A stretch of 64,000 bases of DNA from Prionace glauca. Taxonomy: Eukaryota; Chordata; Chondrichthyes; Carcharhiniformes; Carcharhinidae. Below the pieces are notes generated by a model. It searched no databases. It worked only from the letters and a program-made list of their open reading frames with translations, and had not been told where the DNA came from. How positions within the stretch are numbered: position 1 is the stretch's first letter; the number at the start of each line of letters is the position of its first letter. Positions 11,119-22,335 of the stretch are shown here, piece after piece. Location of the stretch: positions 13,877,708 through 13,941,707 of the forward strand of contig CM075761.1 of assembly GCA_037974335.1 (NCBI GenBank), written 5' to 3'. Made by a program: the position numbers and the translations under genes.

Positions 11119-11799
11119 CTCTCCCTCCCTCTCTCTCCACAGCCGCTGATCTCTGTTGGTGTTGGAATCGTCACTCCCGCTGACTCAACGGGACAACACA
11201 ATGAACGGAATCCCTTATTAATAGAAGAGGGAAAATCCCTCCAGACACACTAATCGGATCCATGGAGACACATCAATTACAGTCACTTAACAAACAGTTT
11301 CAATTAACCCCGTTCAATCCAACAATTTTTCCCCCCAAAATAGAAAACTTACAACCGCGATGGGGCGTTGAGCACCAGAGAAATATGGAAAAGTGGAAAT
11401 AATGGAAGGTCAGACACGGCAGTGCAGAAGGAGGCCATAGAACCCAACGAGCCTGCACTGACTCTTCGACAGAGCATCTTACCCACATTGGAATGATGTG
11501 CATACACGTTTTTTTTCAGATCAATGTTAATACTGAAATGTGCAGGCGTGAAAGGGCCTCTCAATGCACAAATATTGTTCGTTTTGATATAATTTACTTC
11601 AAACTTTCACATAAATCTGTTTCTTTTGCACCAGAATATGCCCCGAAATATTATTGGAAGGATAACATAATAACTTTTTGCCATTCATCTCCTCCAATAA
11701 ATTTGTGAGGCAATTGATTAAGCGTTGAAATAATTCACTAAGTTTGTTTGCAGGCTTCAGAGCACTTGAAACAGAATGCTGAGTCACTGGAGACTTCAC
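11119..11799. other. Region upstream of the GPCR gene
   Basis: Mostly single-copy. It should hold the promoter or 5' UTR of the minus-strand GPCR, but no TATA box or other element is clear enough to call. Confidence 0.4.
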
Positions 11800-12085
11800 T
11801 GGAGCAGCACAGTGGTTTGCACTGCTATCTGAGAGCACCAGGGACCCGGTTCGATTCCCAGCTTGATTCACGGTATGGAGTCTGCACATTCTCCCCGTAT
11901 CTGCGTGGGTTTCCTCCGGCTGTTTCGGTTTCCTCCCACAGTCTGAAAGATATGTTGGTTAGGTGCGTTGGCCTTGCTGAATTCTCCCTCAGTGTACCCA
12001 TACAGACGTGTGTGGCGAATAAAGGATTTTCACAGTCACTTCATTGTATTGTTAATGTAAGCTGACTTGTAACACTAATAAATAA
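11800..12085 (+). mobile_element. SINE with an ACTAATAAATAA tail
   Basis: The head has GCACAGTGGTTTGCACTGCT and B-box GGTTCGATTCC. The 3' end is CTTCATTGTATTGTTAATG then AACACTAATAAATAA. Confidence 0.8.
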
Positions 12086-12199
12086 CCTTCAACGTATGTC
12101 TTGCTACTCATTGACTCCATCCAAACCAACGCTATGTTGCAATATCCTCAACACAAGTTAGGGAAGTGTTATTCATATTATTGCTAGACTATAAATCCC

Positions 12200-12530
12200 G
12201 AAACACATCTCATGTTCTGGGACCTGGGTTCGAATCCCACCACAGCAGATGGTCGAATTTGAATTGAATGAAAAAAAAAAGGAATTACGAATCTCCTAAT
12301 GATCATGAAACCCATTGTCGATTATATTAAAAAACATCTGTTCCCTTTAGGATAGGAAATCTGCCGTCCTTACCTGGTCTGGCCTACATGTGTCTCCTGA
12401 ACCGCAGCAATGTGGTTACCTCTCAATTATCCTCCGAAATGTCCTAGCAAGTCACTCAGTTGAAGGGATAGGCAATAAATGTTGGCCCAGCCAGAGACTG
12501 CCATGACCCATGAATGAATAAAACTGATCT
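12200..12530 (+). mobile_element. Second SINE family (ACCTGGTCTGGCCTACATG core)
   Basis: The head holds a B-box-like GGTTCGAATCCC. The body contains ACCTGGTCTGGCCTACATG and GGCAATAAATGTTGGCCCAG. It has no sequence in common with the CR1-tailed SINE. A related fragment is at 36840-37035. Confidence 0.7.
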
Positions 12531-12664
12531 CTATTTGTTCCACCAATGCGATGTTGATGAAAGGTGCAACCATGACAATGGAAACCAAAAGTGGAAACAC
12601 AAGTGCGAATATATTTCATATGAAAATGTCACTCAGCACAGTTCTCTGCTGAATTGCCAATCTG

Positions 12665-13183
12665 GAAGAGCACAGAGCACAGAGAACACAACAGCACAAA
12701 CAGGCCCTTCAGCCCACGAGTTGCGCTGATCACATCAACACCTACCAACCTACAGACCTATCTATAACCCACAATCTCATTAAACCCCATACACTCATCC
12801 AGAAGTCTTTTAAAAGACCCCAGCGAGTTCGCCTCCACAACCACTGACGGCAGCCGATTCCATTCACTCACCACCCTCTGAGTGAAAAACTTACCCCTAA
12901 CATCACTTCTGAACTTCCCTCCCTGTACCTTAAATCTGTGTCCTCTCGTAGCAACCATTTCAACCCGGGGAAATAGCCCCTGAGAGTCCTCCCTATCTAT
13001 TAGTCTCAACAGTTTGTAAACTTCTATCAGGTCGCCTCTCAACCTTCGTCTCTCCAGGGAAAAGAGTCCCAGCTTCCTCAACCTAACTTCATAAGGCATG
13101 CCTCCCAGTCCAGGCAACATCCTTGTAAATCTCATCTGTACCCTCTCCATAGCTTCTACATCTTTCCTATAGTGAGGCGACCA
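12665..13183 (-). mobile_element. LINE 3' half, split by a later insertion
   Basis: TTCTATG tail group. It carries RRRLRGDLIEVYKLL and FFTQRVVSEWNRLP on the minus strand. The LINE sequence stops at ...GGCGACCAGAAC and resumes at 14012 with the expected following bases. Confidence 0.85.
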
Positions 13184-13885
13184 GAACATAGAACATAGAA
13201 CATAGAACATTACAGCGCAGAACAGGCCCTTCGGCCCACGATGTTGCGCCGACCAGTTACAAAACAGTGACCCACTAGCCTAAACCAATCCCTTTTCATC
13301 CATAAACCTATCCACAGATCTTTTAAACGCCCCCAAACTAGGTGCATTTACAACTGCAGCTGGCAGGGCATTCCAGTCCCTCACCACCCTCTGGGTAAAG
13401 AACCTACCCCTGACATCTGTCCTATAACTACCCCCCCTTAATTTAAAATCGTGCCCCCTCGTGTTAGCTTTCTCCATCCTAGGAAAAAGGCTATCACTAT
13501 CTACCCTGTCTAAACCTCTAATCATCTTATATGTCTCAATGAGATCCCCTCTTAGCCGCCTTCTTTCCAGCGAAAACAACCCCAAATCTCTCAATCTCTC
13601 CTCATCGGATCTCCCCTCCATACCAGGCAACATCCTGGTAAACCTCCTCTGCACCCTCTCCAAAGCCTCTACATCCTTCCTGTAATGTGGGGACCAGAAC
13701 TGCACACAAAACTCCAAGTGCGGCCGCACCAGAGATGTGTACAGTTGCATCATGACGCTGCGACTCCTGAATTCAATCCCCCTACCAATAAACGCCAAAA
13801 CTCCGTATGCCTTCTTAACAACTTTATCTACTTGATTCCCAACTTTCAGGGATCTATGTACACATACACCTAGATCTATGTTCTA
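13184..13885 (-). mobile_element. LINE inserted in another LINE
   Basis: It has a TTCTATG tail and the C-terminal 172 residues of the full-length LINE type (LVRPHLEFCVQFWSPHYRKD, FFTQRVVRDWNALP). It is 5'-truncated, and a further run of TTCTATG repeats sits at its far end. Confidence 0.85.
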
Positions 13886-13899
13886 TGTTCTATGTTCTA

Positions 13900-14011
13900 T
13901 GATACCAGAGTTGAGGGGGTTGAGCTATGAGGAGAGGCTGAATGAACTAGGCTTGTACTCGTTAGAGTTTAGAAGAATGAGGGGAGATCTCATTGAGACG
14001 TATAAAATGAT
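13900..14011 (+). mobile_element. Small LINE fragment (TTCTTATG tail group)
   Basis: About 110 bases encode YEERLNELGLYSLEF then RRMRGDLIETYKM, in plus orientation between two minus-strand LINE parts. Confidence 0.7.
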
Positions 14012-15184
14012 GCGCACGATACTGTAAATGAGGCCTGACAAGGATCTTATAAAGTTGCAGCATTACCTCCCGACTCCTAAACTCAGTCCCTCGATTAATG
14101 AAGGCCAGTACACCATACGCCTTCTTGACCACCTCCTCCACCTGCGAGGCCGATTTAAGAGTCCTGTGGACCCGGACCCCTAGATCCTTCTGCTCTTCAA
14201 CACTTCTCAGACTTCTGCCCTTGATAGTGTACTCGTTCATCCCATTGGTTCTGCCAAAATGGACGACTACGCATTTATCCGCGTTGAAGTCCATCTGCCA
14301 CTTCTCCACCCAGTCCTGCATCCTATCTATGTCCTGCTGCAACTTTTGCCATCCTTCCAGACCATCCACAACACCACCGACCTTAGTTTCATCAGCGAAC
14401 TTACTTACCCATCCCTCTACTTCCTCATCCAGGTCATTTATGAAAATGAAAAACAACCAGGTTCCAGAACAGATCCTTGAGGCACTCCGCTGGTGACTGA
14501 CCTCCATTCAGAAAAAGCCCCATCCACAACCACTCTGCCTTCTGCAGGCAAGCCAGTTCTGGAACCACAAGGCCAAAGGCCCTTGGATCCCATGCCCTCT
14601 CACCTTCTCAAGAAGTCTTGCATGGGGGACCTTATCAAACGCCTTGCTGAAGTCCATGTACACTACGTCCATGTCAATGTGTCAATGTGTTCAGTCACAT
14701 TATTGAAGAAATCAACTAGGCTTGTAAGGCACGACCTGCCCTTGACAAATCCATGCTGACTATTCCTGATCATGTCAAACCTCTCCAAATGTTCGTAAAT
14801 CTTGTCCCTCAGAAGCCTCTCCATCACCTTACCAACCACTGAGGTCAGACTCACCGGTCGGTAGTTTCCCGCGCTATCTCTGTTCCCTTTCTTCAAAATA
14901 GGAACTACATCCGCAATCCTACGGAACCTCTCCCGTCTCCATTGACGACGCAAAGATCATCGCCAGGGGCTCTGCAATCTCTTCCCTCGCCTCCCACAGT
15001 ATCCTGGGGTACATCCCATCTGGTCCAGGCGACTTATCTACCTTGATAGAATTCAAAAGTTCCAACACATCCTCCTCCTTCATATTCACGTATTCAATCT
15101 TTTCCATCTGCTGCAAATCCATAACAAAATCTCCCGGATCAGCTTCCACTGTGAATACTGGGGCGAAGTACTCATTAAGCACCT
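14012..15184 (-). mobile_element. Upstream part of the LINE at 12665
   Basis: It continues the 12665-13183 element through the RT core (FADETKVGGV variant, FSKAFDKVPHARL-like, QHGFVKGRSCLTS, NYRPVSLTSVVGK) to the start of RT (DKSPGPDGMYPRIL). The frame is broken in several places. Confidence 0.85.
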
Positions 15185-15320
15185 CTACCATAGAACAGTC
15201 CAACACAGTACAGGCCCTTCGGCCCTCAAAATTGTTCCATGCGTTGTTCAATCCCAAGATCAAGCTATCCCCTTCCTATCATTCTGGCGTGCTCCATGTG
15301 CTTCTCCATAGAACGTAGAC
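15185..15320 (-). mobile_element. LINE 3' end stub, third subtype
   Basis: It reads CCTTCGGCCCTCAAAATTG on the plus strand. It is related to the longer copy at 50643-50995. Confidence 0.65.
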
Positions 15321-15617
15321 GAGATCATGGTCATTCTATCCATAAAATACCTTCAGTGCTGAAGGAGGCCATGCAAAACTGCACAGACCACAAAACCACC
15401 ATCACTATGCTGGTACCCATATTTACCCTTGCTAATGCCCTCTGGCACTGAGGGGAAATTTAGCACGGCAAATCCGCCCAACCTGCCCTTGGATACGTTC
15501 GACCAGTTTGCTGACTCCAGTGTTTTACCCCAATGTCCTTATTTACAAGATGGGCAAAGGACAAACACAAGTAAAGGTTCAACAAGTTTATTAATAATAA
15601 CACTACTAACCCTTAAG
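15321..15617. other. Unassigned sequence left of the 70-base repeat
   Basis: Single-copy within the window. No exon or named repeat was seen. Confidence 0.4.
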
Positions 15618-15687
15618 TTACCCACATAAAACAAGAGGATACCCCAAAATCAGATATACTACCCACAAAGATGGTTTGGTTAAAACT
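15618..15687. repeat. 70-base direct repeat, left copy
   Basis: By eye it is identical over 70 bases to 21744-21813. It sits exactly against the 3' tail of a minus-strand LINE. Confidence 0.95.
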
Positions 15688-15858
15688 GAACATAGAACAT
15701 AGAAAATAGAACATAGAACAGGCCCTTCGGCCCACGATGTTGCGCCGACCAGTTACAAAAACAATGACCCACTAACCTAAACTAATCCCTTTTTGTCCAT
15801 AAACCTATCCACGGATCTCTTAAACGCCCCCAAACTAGGCGCATTTACAACTGCAGCT
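15688..15858 (-). mobile_element. LINE 3' end, left part of a broken LINE
   Basis: The heptamer tail and about 140 bases of 3' sequence of the full-length type are present. This is probably the 3' end of the LINE whose 5' parts lie at 16757-19028 and 21100-21743. Confidence 0.75.
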
Positions 15859-16321
15859 AATTTTGGAACATTTAATCTCAATTTATAGTTAACAGGTTGG
15901 ATTTTATTAAAACTGACAAATGATTTTCAGTTTGCTTACCAGATTGATTCTTGGGTTCATTACTTTGGTAGTTCAAATCAAATTCCTATTAGCATCTCTA
16001 TGGTAGATCTGTATTAACAGTGCTTGCATATATGACCTACGGTATTTAGTCAGTGTACCTGGATCAGATGTATGCACTACGTTCCATTTCTAATGTATTT
16101 CTGGATGTATCTGGAAAAGAAAAGCTCAAAAAAGGACAGACATCTCTCCCCCCACCCCAATCTGGAAATGAATTTAATAGACAAATAGCACAAGGCAACT
16201 TAACTGTACCTACACAGACTTTCCAACCAATGTTTGAAAGAATCAAGGGCTTACTGAAGAATCCAAGAAGTATTTAATCATACTAACATTCCCTGCTGCA
16301 AGATCCTTTTACTGGCTCAGT
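15859..16321. other. AT-rich stretch replacing LINE interior
   Basis: About 460 AT-rich bases unrelated to the flanking LINE. No coding or repeat signal was recognised. Confidence 0.4.
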
Positions 16322-16665
16322 CGGCACGGTAGCACAGTGGTTAGCACTGCTGCTTCACAGCTCCAGGGTCCTGGGTTCGATTCCCGGCTCGGGTCACTGC
16401 CTGTGTGGAGTTTGCACATTCTCCTCTTGTCTGCGTGGGTTTTCTCCGGGTGCTCCGGTTTCCTCCCACAGTCCAAAGATGTGCGGGTTAGGTTCATTGG
16501 CTATGCTAAATTGCCCCTTAGTGTCCTGGGATGTGTAGGTTAGAGGGATTAGCAGGTAAATGTGTAGGGAAATGGGGATAGGGTCTGGGTGGGATTGTGT
16601 TCGGTGCAGACTCGATAGGCCGAAGGGCCTGTTTCTGCACTGTAGGGTTCTATGCTGGTTCTATA
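16322..16665 (+). mobile_element. Full-length tRNA-headed SINE with a CR1-like tail
   Basis: The A-box region is GTAGCACAGTGGTTAGCACT and the B-box GGTTCGATTCC. The body follows, and the 3' end is GGGCCGAAGGGCCTG-like and GTAGGGTTCTATG. It is the kind of SINE found in elasmobranchs and related to V-SINEs. Confidence 0.88.
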
Positions 16666-16756
16666 TGCAGGATAGAATAGGTGTGGGGTGATGTGGCGGC
16701 GCGGGCTCGTTGGGCCGAAGGGCCTGTTTCCTGTGCTGGGTTGTTCTTTAAAAAAA
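16666..16756 (+). mobile_element. 3' end of a TTTGTTC-group element
   Basis: It carries GATGTGGCGGCGCGGGCTCG, GGGCCGAAGGGCCTG and GTTGTTCTTT. Confidence 0.7.
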
Positions 16757-19028
16757 AATATCCAGCACATCCCCCATATCAACTGCAATACTATCTATTT
16801 TACATCCCTGCACCCCAGTGTCTGCCTCAGCTACATTCATGTCCCCTTGCGTGAACACCGAAGAGAAATATTGGTTCAACGCCTTTCCAATCTCCTCCGG
16901 TTCCACACACAACTTCCCTCTACTGTCTGTAACTGGCCCTAATCTTGCCCTAACCAACCTTCTGTTCTTGACATACCTGTAAAACGCCTTAGGGTTCTCC
17001 TTAATCCTATCAGCCAAAGTCTTCTCATTTCCTCTTTTAGCCCTTCTTAACTCTCTCTTCAACTCCCTCCTAGCCAATCTAAAACTTTCTAATGCGCTAC
17101 CTGAGCCCTCAAGCCTCATCCCACATAAGCCTCCTTTTTCTTCCTAACCAACGAATCAACTTTTTTAGTGCACCACGGTTCCCTGGGCCTACCAAATCCT
17201 CCTTGCCTGAAAGGGATATACCTATCACAGACCCGCAATAGCTGCTCCTTGAAAAATCTCCACATCTCGGATGTTCCCAGTCCCTGTAATCTCCTAGTCC
17301 ACCTAATGCCTCCTAATTCTCTCCTTATAGCCTCATAATTACCCTTCCCCCAGCTGAAACTAGTGACCCGAGGTTCATGCCTATCCCTTTCCATCACTAA
17401 GATGAACGTCTTGTGGTCACTATCCCCAAAATGCACACCAACCTTCAAGTCTAGCACCTGGTCTGGCTCATTACCCAGCACCAAATCCAATATAGCCTCA
17501 CCTCTAGTCGGCCTATCTACATACTGAGTCAAAAAACCTTCCTGCACACTTTGAACAAAAACTGACCCCTCTAACGAGCTAGAGCTATAGCAATTCCAAT
17601 CAACATGAGTAAAGTTAAAGTCCCCCATAACAATTACCGTATTACTTTCACTCCTAACAAGGATCGTCTCCGCAATCCTTTCCTCAACCTCTCTAGAACT
17701 TTTTGGAGGTCTATAAAAGACTCCCAACAGGGTGACCTCTCCTCTCCTATTTCTAATCTCCGCCCATACTACCTCAACAGACAAGTTCCTCATCAAAGTT
17801 CCTCTCTGACACTGTGATACAGTCCTCGACCAATAATGCTACCCCACCCCCCCTTCTACCTCCTTCTCTACTCCGACTGAAGCATTTGTACCCCGGGACC
17901 TGCAACATCCATTCCTGACCCTGCTCTATCCAAGTCTCTGAAATGGCCGCAACATCAAAGTCCCAGGTACTGGTCCACGCTGCAAGTTCATCCACCTTAT
18001 TGCGAATACTCCTCGCATTGAAGTATACGCATTTCAAACCCTGATCCGCCCCACCCCCACAATGCCGTGCATTGCAGTCCCCATCTACGCCCCCCTCACT
18101 TTCACCCCCTCTACTCAGGATCCCCCCCCCCTCTGAATGAGTTTAAACCACTCCGCATAACCTTCACAAATTTACCCCCCAGGATATTTGTTCCCCTCTG
18201 GTTCAGGTGTAGCCCATCCCTCTTATAGAGGTCCCACCTTCCCCAGAACGAGCCCCAATTGCTCTTGAACCCCTCCCTCCTGCACCATCCCCTCAGCCAC
18301 GAGTTCAAACTATCCCTCTCTCCATTCCTCTCTAAACTATCCCGTGGCACGGGCAAGAGTCCAGAAATAACCACTCTGTCTGACTTGGCCTTCACCTTCC
18401 ACCCCAACTCCATGCATCTCTGCTTAATATCCCCTTCCCTTACCCTCCCTATATCATGCGTCCCCACATGAATTATAACTTGGGGTTGATCTCCCTCTCC
18501 CCTGAGAGTCTTGAATATCCTCTCTGATACATCCCGGACCCCAGCCCCTGGTAGGCAACACACCAGCCCTGAGTCCCTATCATTGCTACCGACTCTCCTA
18601 TCTGTCCCTTTAACGGTGGAGTCCCCAATCACAAGTCCTAATCTTTTGCAACCCCTAACCACCTGAGCTTTTACAATAGGCTCATCCGCAGAGACCTGCT
18701 CCCTTTGGCTATCCCCAGCTGATTCCTCCTCAACTGTAGCCTCCAGGACCGAAAACCTATTTTGGAGGGGAACAGCCCCAGGGGATTGTCCCACCACATT
18801 CTTCTTTCCTCTCCTCGTGGCAGTGACCCAAGACTGGTTTCTAGAAGTGACTATCTCCTTATAACTCCTATCAATGTCCACCTCTGCATCCCGAATTTTG
18901 CGGAGTTCCTCTACTTCCACCTCCAGCTCCTTTACACGCTCCTCCAGAAGCTGCAATCTAACACACTCCTTACAAGTAAAATCCCCTGAAACACTACTGG
19001 AGTCCCTCACCACAAATATCCCACAGGA
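16757..19028 (-). mobile_element. CR1-like LINE: endonuclease and ORF1 part
   Basis: On the minus strand ORF1 (19013-18111) is followed by the APE-type endonuclease part of ORF2 (about 18037-17120; CVYFNARSIRNKVDEL, SETWIEQGQEW, GDFNFTHVDWN, FGDSDH) and a linker to 16757. ORF1 shows a coiled coil and an SGNH esterase-like domain (VIGDST, IHVGTHDIG, RDGLHLNQRGTNILG). The endonuclease frame is broken near 17785 and 17115. The RT half is missing from this place. Confidence 0.88.
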
Positions 19029-21099
19029 GAAGTATGTGGATAGATGCCATCTCCGGGGCCTGATGGCATCTATCCCAGGCTGCTAAGGGAGATGAGGGAT
19101 GAAATTGTTGGGCCTCTAACGCAAATCTTTGTCTCTTCTTTGGACATAGGTGAGGTCCCAGAGGATTGGCGGATTGTAAATGTAGTACCGTTGTTTAAGA
19201 AGGGTCAGAGGGATATCCCAGGGAACTATGTAAATGTAGTACCGTTGTTTAAGAAGGGTCAGAGGGATAACCCAGGGAACTATAGGCCAGTGAGCTTGAC
19301 TTCAGTTATAGGCAAGATAATGGAGAGGATCCTCAAGGATAGGATGTATGAGCATCTGGAGCGCTGCAATCTGATCAGGGATACGCAGCATGGCTTCGTT
19401 ACAGGGAAGTCGTGCCTTACAAATCTATTGGAATTTTTTGAAGAGGTGACAAAAACGGTTGACGAAGGACAAGCCGTTGATGTTGTCTATATGGATTTCA
19501 GTAAGGCGTTTGACAAGGTCCCTCATGGTAGGCTGACAGAAAAGGTGAAGGCTCATGGGATACAAGGCCAGGTACGTAGATGGGAGGGGGACCGGCTTGG
19601 GAGGAGGAGACAGCGGGTAGTAGTGGAAGGCTCCTTTTCCAATTGGAGGTCGGTCACCAGTGGGGTGCCGCAGGGCTCGGTACTAGGACCTCTACTACTT
19701 GTAGTATATATTAATGACTTGGAAGAGGGGGTAGGTGGTGTGATCAGCAAATTTGCTGATGACACTAAGATGGTTGGATTGGCGGGTACTGAGGAGCTAT
19801 GCCTGGCAATACAACAGGACATAGATAGGCTGGTAGATTGGGCAGATAGATGACAAATGGAATTTAATCCAGAGAAATGCGAGGTGATGCACTTTGGCCG
19901 GAATAATGTGGAGGGGAGTTATACGATAAAAGGTAGAACTATCCGGAGTATAGATACACAGAAAGACCTGGGGGTGCAGGTACACAAATCCCTGAAGGTG
20001 TCGGTGCAGGTGCAGAATATGATGAGGAAAGCGTATGGTATGTTAGCCTTCATAGGAAGGGGTATAGAATATAAGAGTAGGAGTCTGATGTTGCAGTTGT
20101 ATAGAACGTTGGTTAGGCCTCACCTGGAGTACTGCGTCCAGTTCTGGTCGCCATACTACCGGAAGGATGTACTACCTGGAGAGAGTGCAGAGGAGATTTA
20201 CCAGGATGTTGCCTGGTATGGAAGGGCTGTCTTACGAGGAAAGATTGAATGCACTTGGGCTGTTTTCCCTTGAGAGACGTCGGCTGAGGGGGGATCTAAT
20301 AGAGGTTTATAAGATTATGAAGGGGATAGATAGAGTAAATGGTGGTAAGCTTTTTCCGCTATTAGAAATGGATAGAACGAGGGGTCACGGGCTTAGGGTA
20401 AGGGGGGCTAGGTATAAGACTAATATTAGAGGGCAGTTTTTCACACAAAGGGTAGTGGGGATGTGGAATGCACTGCCGAGTAAGGTGGTGGAAGCAGGCA
20501 CGCTAGGGTTGTTTAAGAGTCATTTGGACAGCCACATGAGCGGTCTACATATAGGGGGATATAGCAGGCCTTACTAAACATTGTAGGCTTGGGATTTAGT
20601 TTTAGCCTCAGGGATATAGAGTCTTTTTAATAATGATTTTTTTGTCTCCACAGGCATTTAAGTCCAGCAAGGGGCATGCGTGCGGCAGGTTGTGGTGGGC
20701 TGCTCTTGGATGTTGCTTCAGGAGTTGCCTACTGCTTCATGTCGTTGGTGTGCGTAAACTGGACCATCTCGAGGGCAACATGACAGCTCAGAGACTATCT
20801 CTGTTGCTATGCGGACACATGGATTTGAGCCTGTGTCCGTGGGAGTTTGCGCGTTCTCCCCACGGTTGCGTGGGTTTCCTCCGGGGACTCCGGTTTCCTC
20901 CCACATGCCAAAAATGTGCTTTTAGGCTGATTGATTGGGTAACAAATTGTCCCTATATTGGACCTACCTGATCCTCACACATTAGGCATAGACTAAAATC
21001 ATGAATAGGTCACTGACAATGGGACGGCGGCGCAGGCTCGTTGGGCCGAAGGGCCTGTTTCCCGTGCTGTGTTGTTCTTTGTTCCTTCTTCTTTGTTCT
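19029..21099 (+). mobile_element. CR1-like LINE (TTTGTTC tail group), RT to tail
   Basis: It starts inside RT (SPGPDGIYPRLLREMRDE) and holds NYRPVSLTSVIGK, QHGFVTGKSCLTN, MDFSKAFDKVPHGRL, SGVPQGSVLGPLLL and FADDTKM. A stop at 19851 and a frame change near 20165 break it. A 54-base segment (TAAATGTAGTACCGTTGTTT onward) is duplicated in tandem at 19180-19285. The long 3' UTR ends in TTTGTTC repeats. Confidence 0.88.
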
Positions 21100-21743
21100 A
21101 AACCCGAAAAAAAAACTACAACTCCCGGTAAGCGTCCTAGTGACGACTTCCGGTTTCTAACTAATTTAATAAAAAACCCGCCGAAACTCGCAACTTTAAA
21201 ACTAAAAATAAAAGTTAAACAGTATAAACAGAAAAATATACCTTCTTGCTGTCTCCTCTGATGCCCAAAAATCGCTGCCTCTCGACTTTGCTCGCCAGAA
21301 ACAAAGAGGCCGATTCACGGAGGTAGGTGCTTATAAACCCGAAAAAAAAACTACAACTCCCGGTAAGTGTCGTAGTGACGACTTCCGGTTACTAACTAAT
21401 TTTTAAAAAACCGCCGAAAAACAGAAAAATATACCTTCTTGCTGCCTCCTCTGATGTCCAAAAATCGCTGCCTCTCGACCCTGCTCGTCAGAAACAATGA
21501 GGCCGATTCACGGAGGTAGGTGCTTATAAACCCGAAAAAAAAACTACAACTCCCGGTAAGTGTCGTAGTGACGACTTCCGGTTTCTAACTAATTTTTTAA
21601 CAAACCCGCCGAAACTCGCAATTTTAAAACTAAAAATAAAAGTTAAACAGTATAAACAGAAAAATATACCTTCTTGCTGCCTCCTCTGATGCCCAAAAAT
21701 CGCTGCCTCCCGACTCTGCTCGTTAGAAACAATGACGAGCAGA
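21100..21743 (-). repeat. Three tandem LINE 5'-leader units
   Basis: Units start at 21101, 21336 and 21529 (AACCCGAAAAAAAAACTACA). They are about 235, 193 and 215 bases long; the middle one lacks about 40 bases. Their end (GAGGCAGCGATTTTTGGACA on the minus strand) matches the leader just before ORF1 of the LINE at 32221. They are therefore read as 5' UTR monomers of the broken minus-strand LINE. Confidence 0.8.
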
Positions 21744-21813
21744 TTACCCACATAAAACAAGAGGATACCCCAAAATCAGATATACTACCCACAAAGATGG
21801 TTTGGTTAAAACT
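21744..21813. repeat. 70-base direct repeat, right copy
   Basis: Identical by eye to 15618-15687. It abuts the outermost 5'-leader unit. Confidence 0.95.
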
Positions 21814-22335
21814 ACAGGCTCGATTCTCTGAGTCCCTCTGGTCTGTCGTCACGAAGGTGAGTCTCGATGGCAGCTTCTTCCTTCCTTCCTTCTCTGGTCA
21901 GTCTTCCGAATGGTCAAGGGTCGCCTCCTTCACCGAGTCTTCGCTCCTGGTTTTCCTTTATCCCTCTGCCTGCTTGCCTTTCCAGAAACGTCTCTGGCTT
22001 CCGGCCAATGAGGTCCCAGGAGGGGGTTCCAATACCCAGTGGGTTTCTTGATGTCTGCCTGACAGGACACCAGGGTCCACCCCAGGTGTCATTCTCCATG
22101 CTGCTGCTTACATGTGACCTGTTATCAGATTAAACCAACTACAGGAACTCTTGGTGACAGGAAGTCTGGCCCAATCTGAGCTTCTGACAATAGGCCGGTG
22201 CATTTCAATGGGGTGCAATGATCTCCTGCTAAGTATCAGTAGAGTGCAGGGGAGATTGATGAGTCAGGCCCAGACAGGTTTGTGTATTGTACAACTGGCC
22301 TGCCGGAGGTTTGACTGTGTTTGATTTTTAATATG
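21814..22335. other. Unassigned sequence right of the 70-base repeat
   Basis: No domain, splice-consistent exon or named repeat was found. It is probably the continuation of the original target sequence of 15321-15617. Confidence 0.4.

Noticed and set aside
16322-16400. Functional tRNA gene
   Set aside because: A- and B-box-like sequences are present, but the cloverleaf is not and the sequence continues into a SINE body.
15321-22335. Possible long terminal repeat ends on either side of the 70-base repeat
   Set aside because: A reverse-strand AATAAA is present at about 15590, but no paired termini, primer site or coding region of such an element was recognised. A LINE target duplication explains the repeat better.
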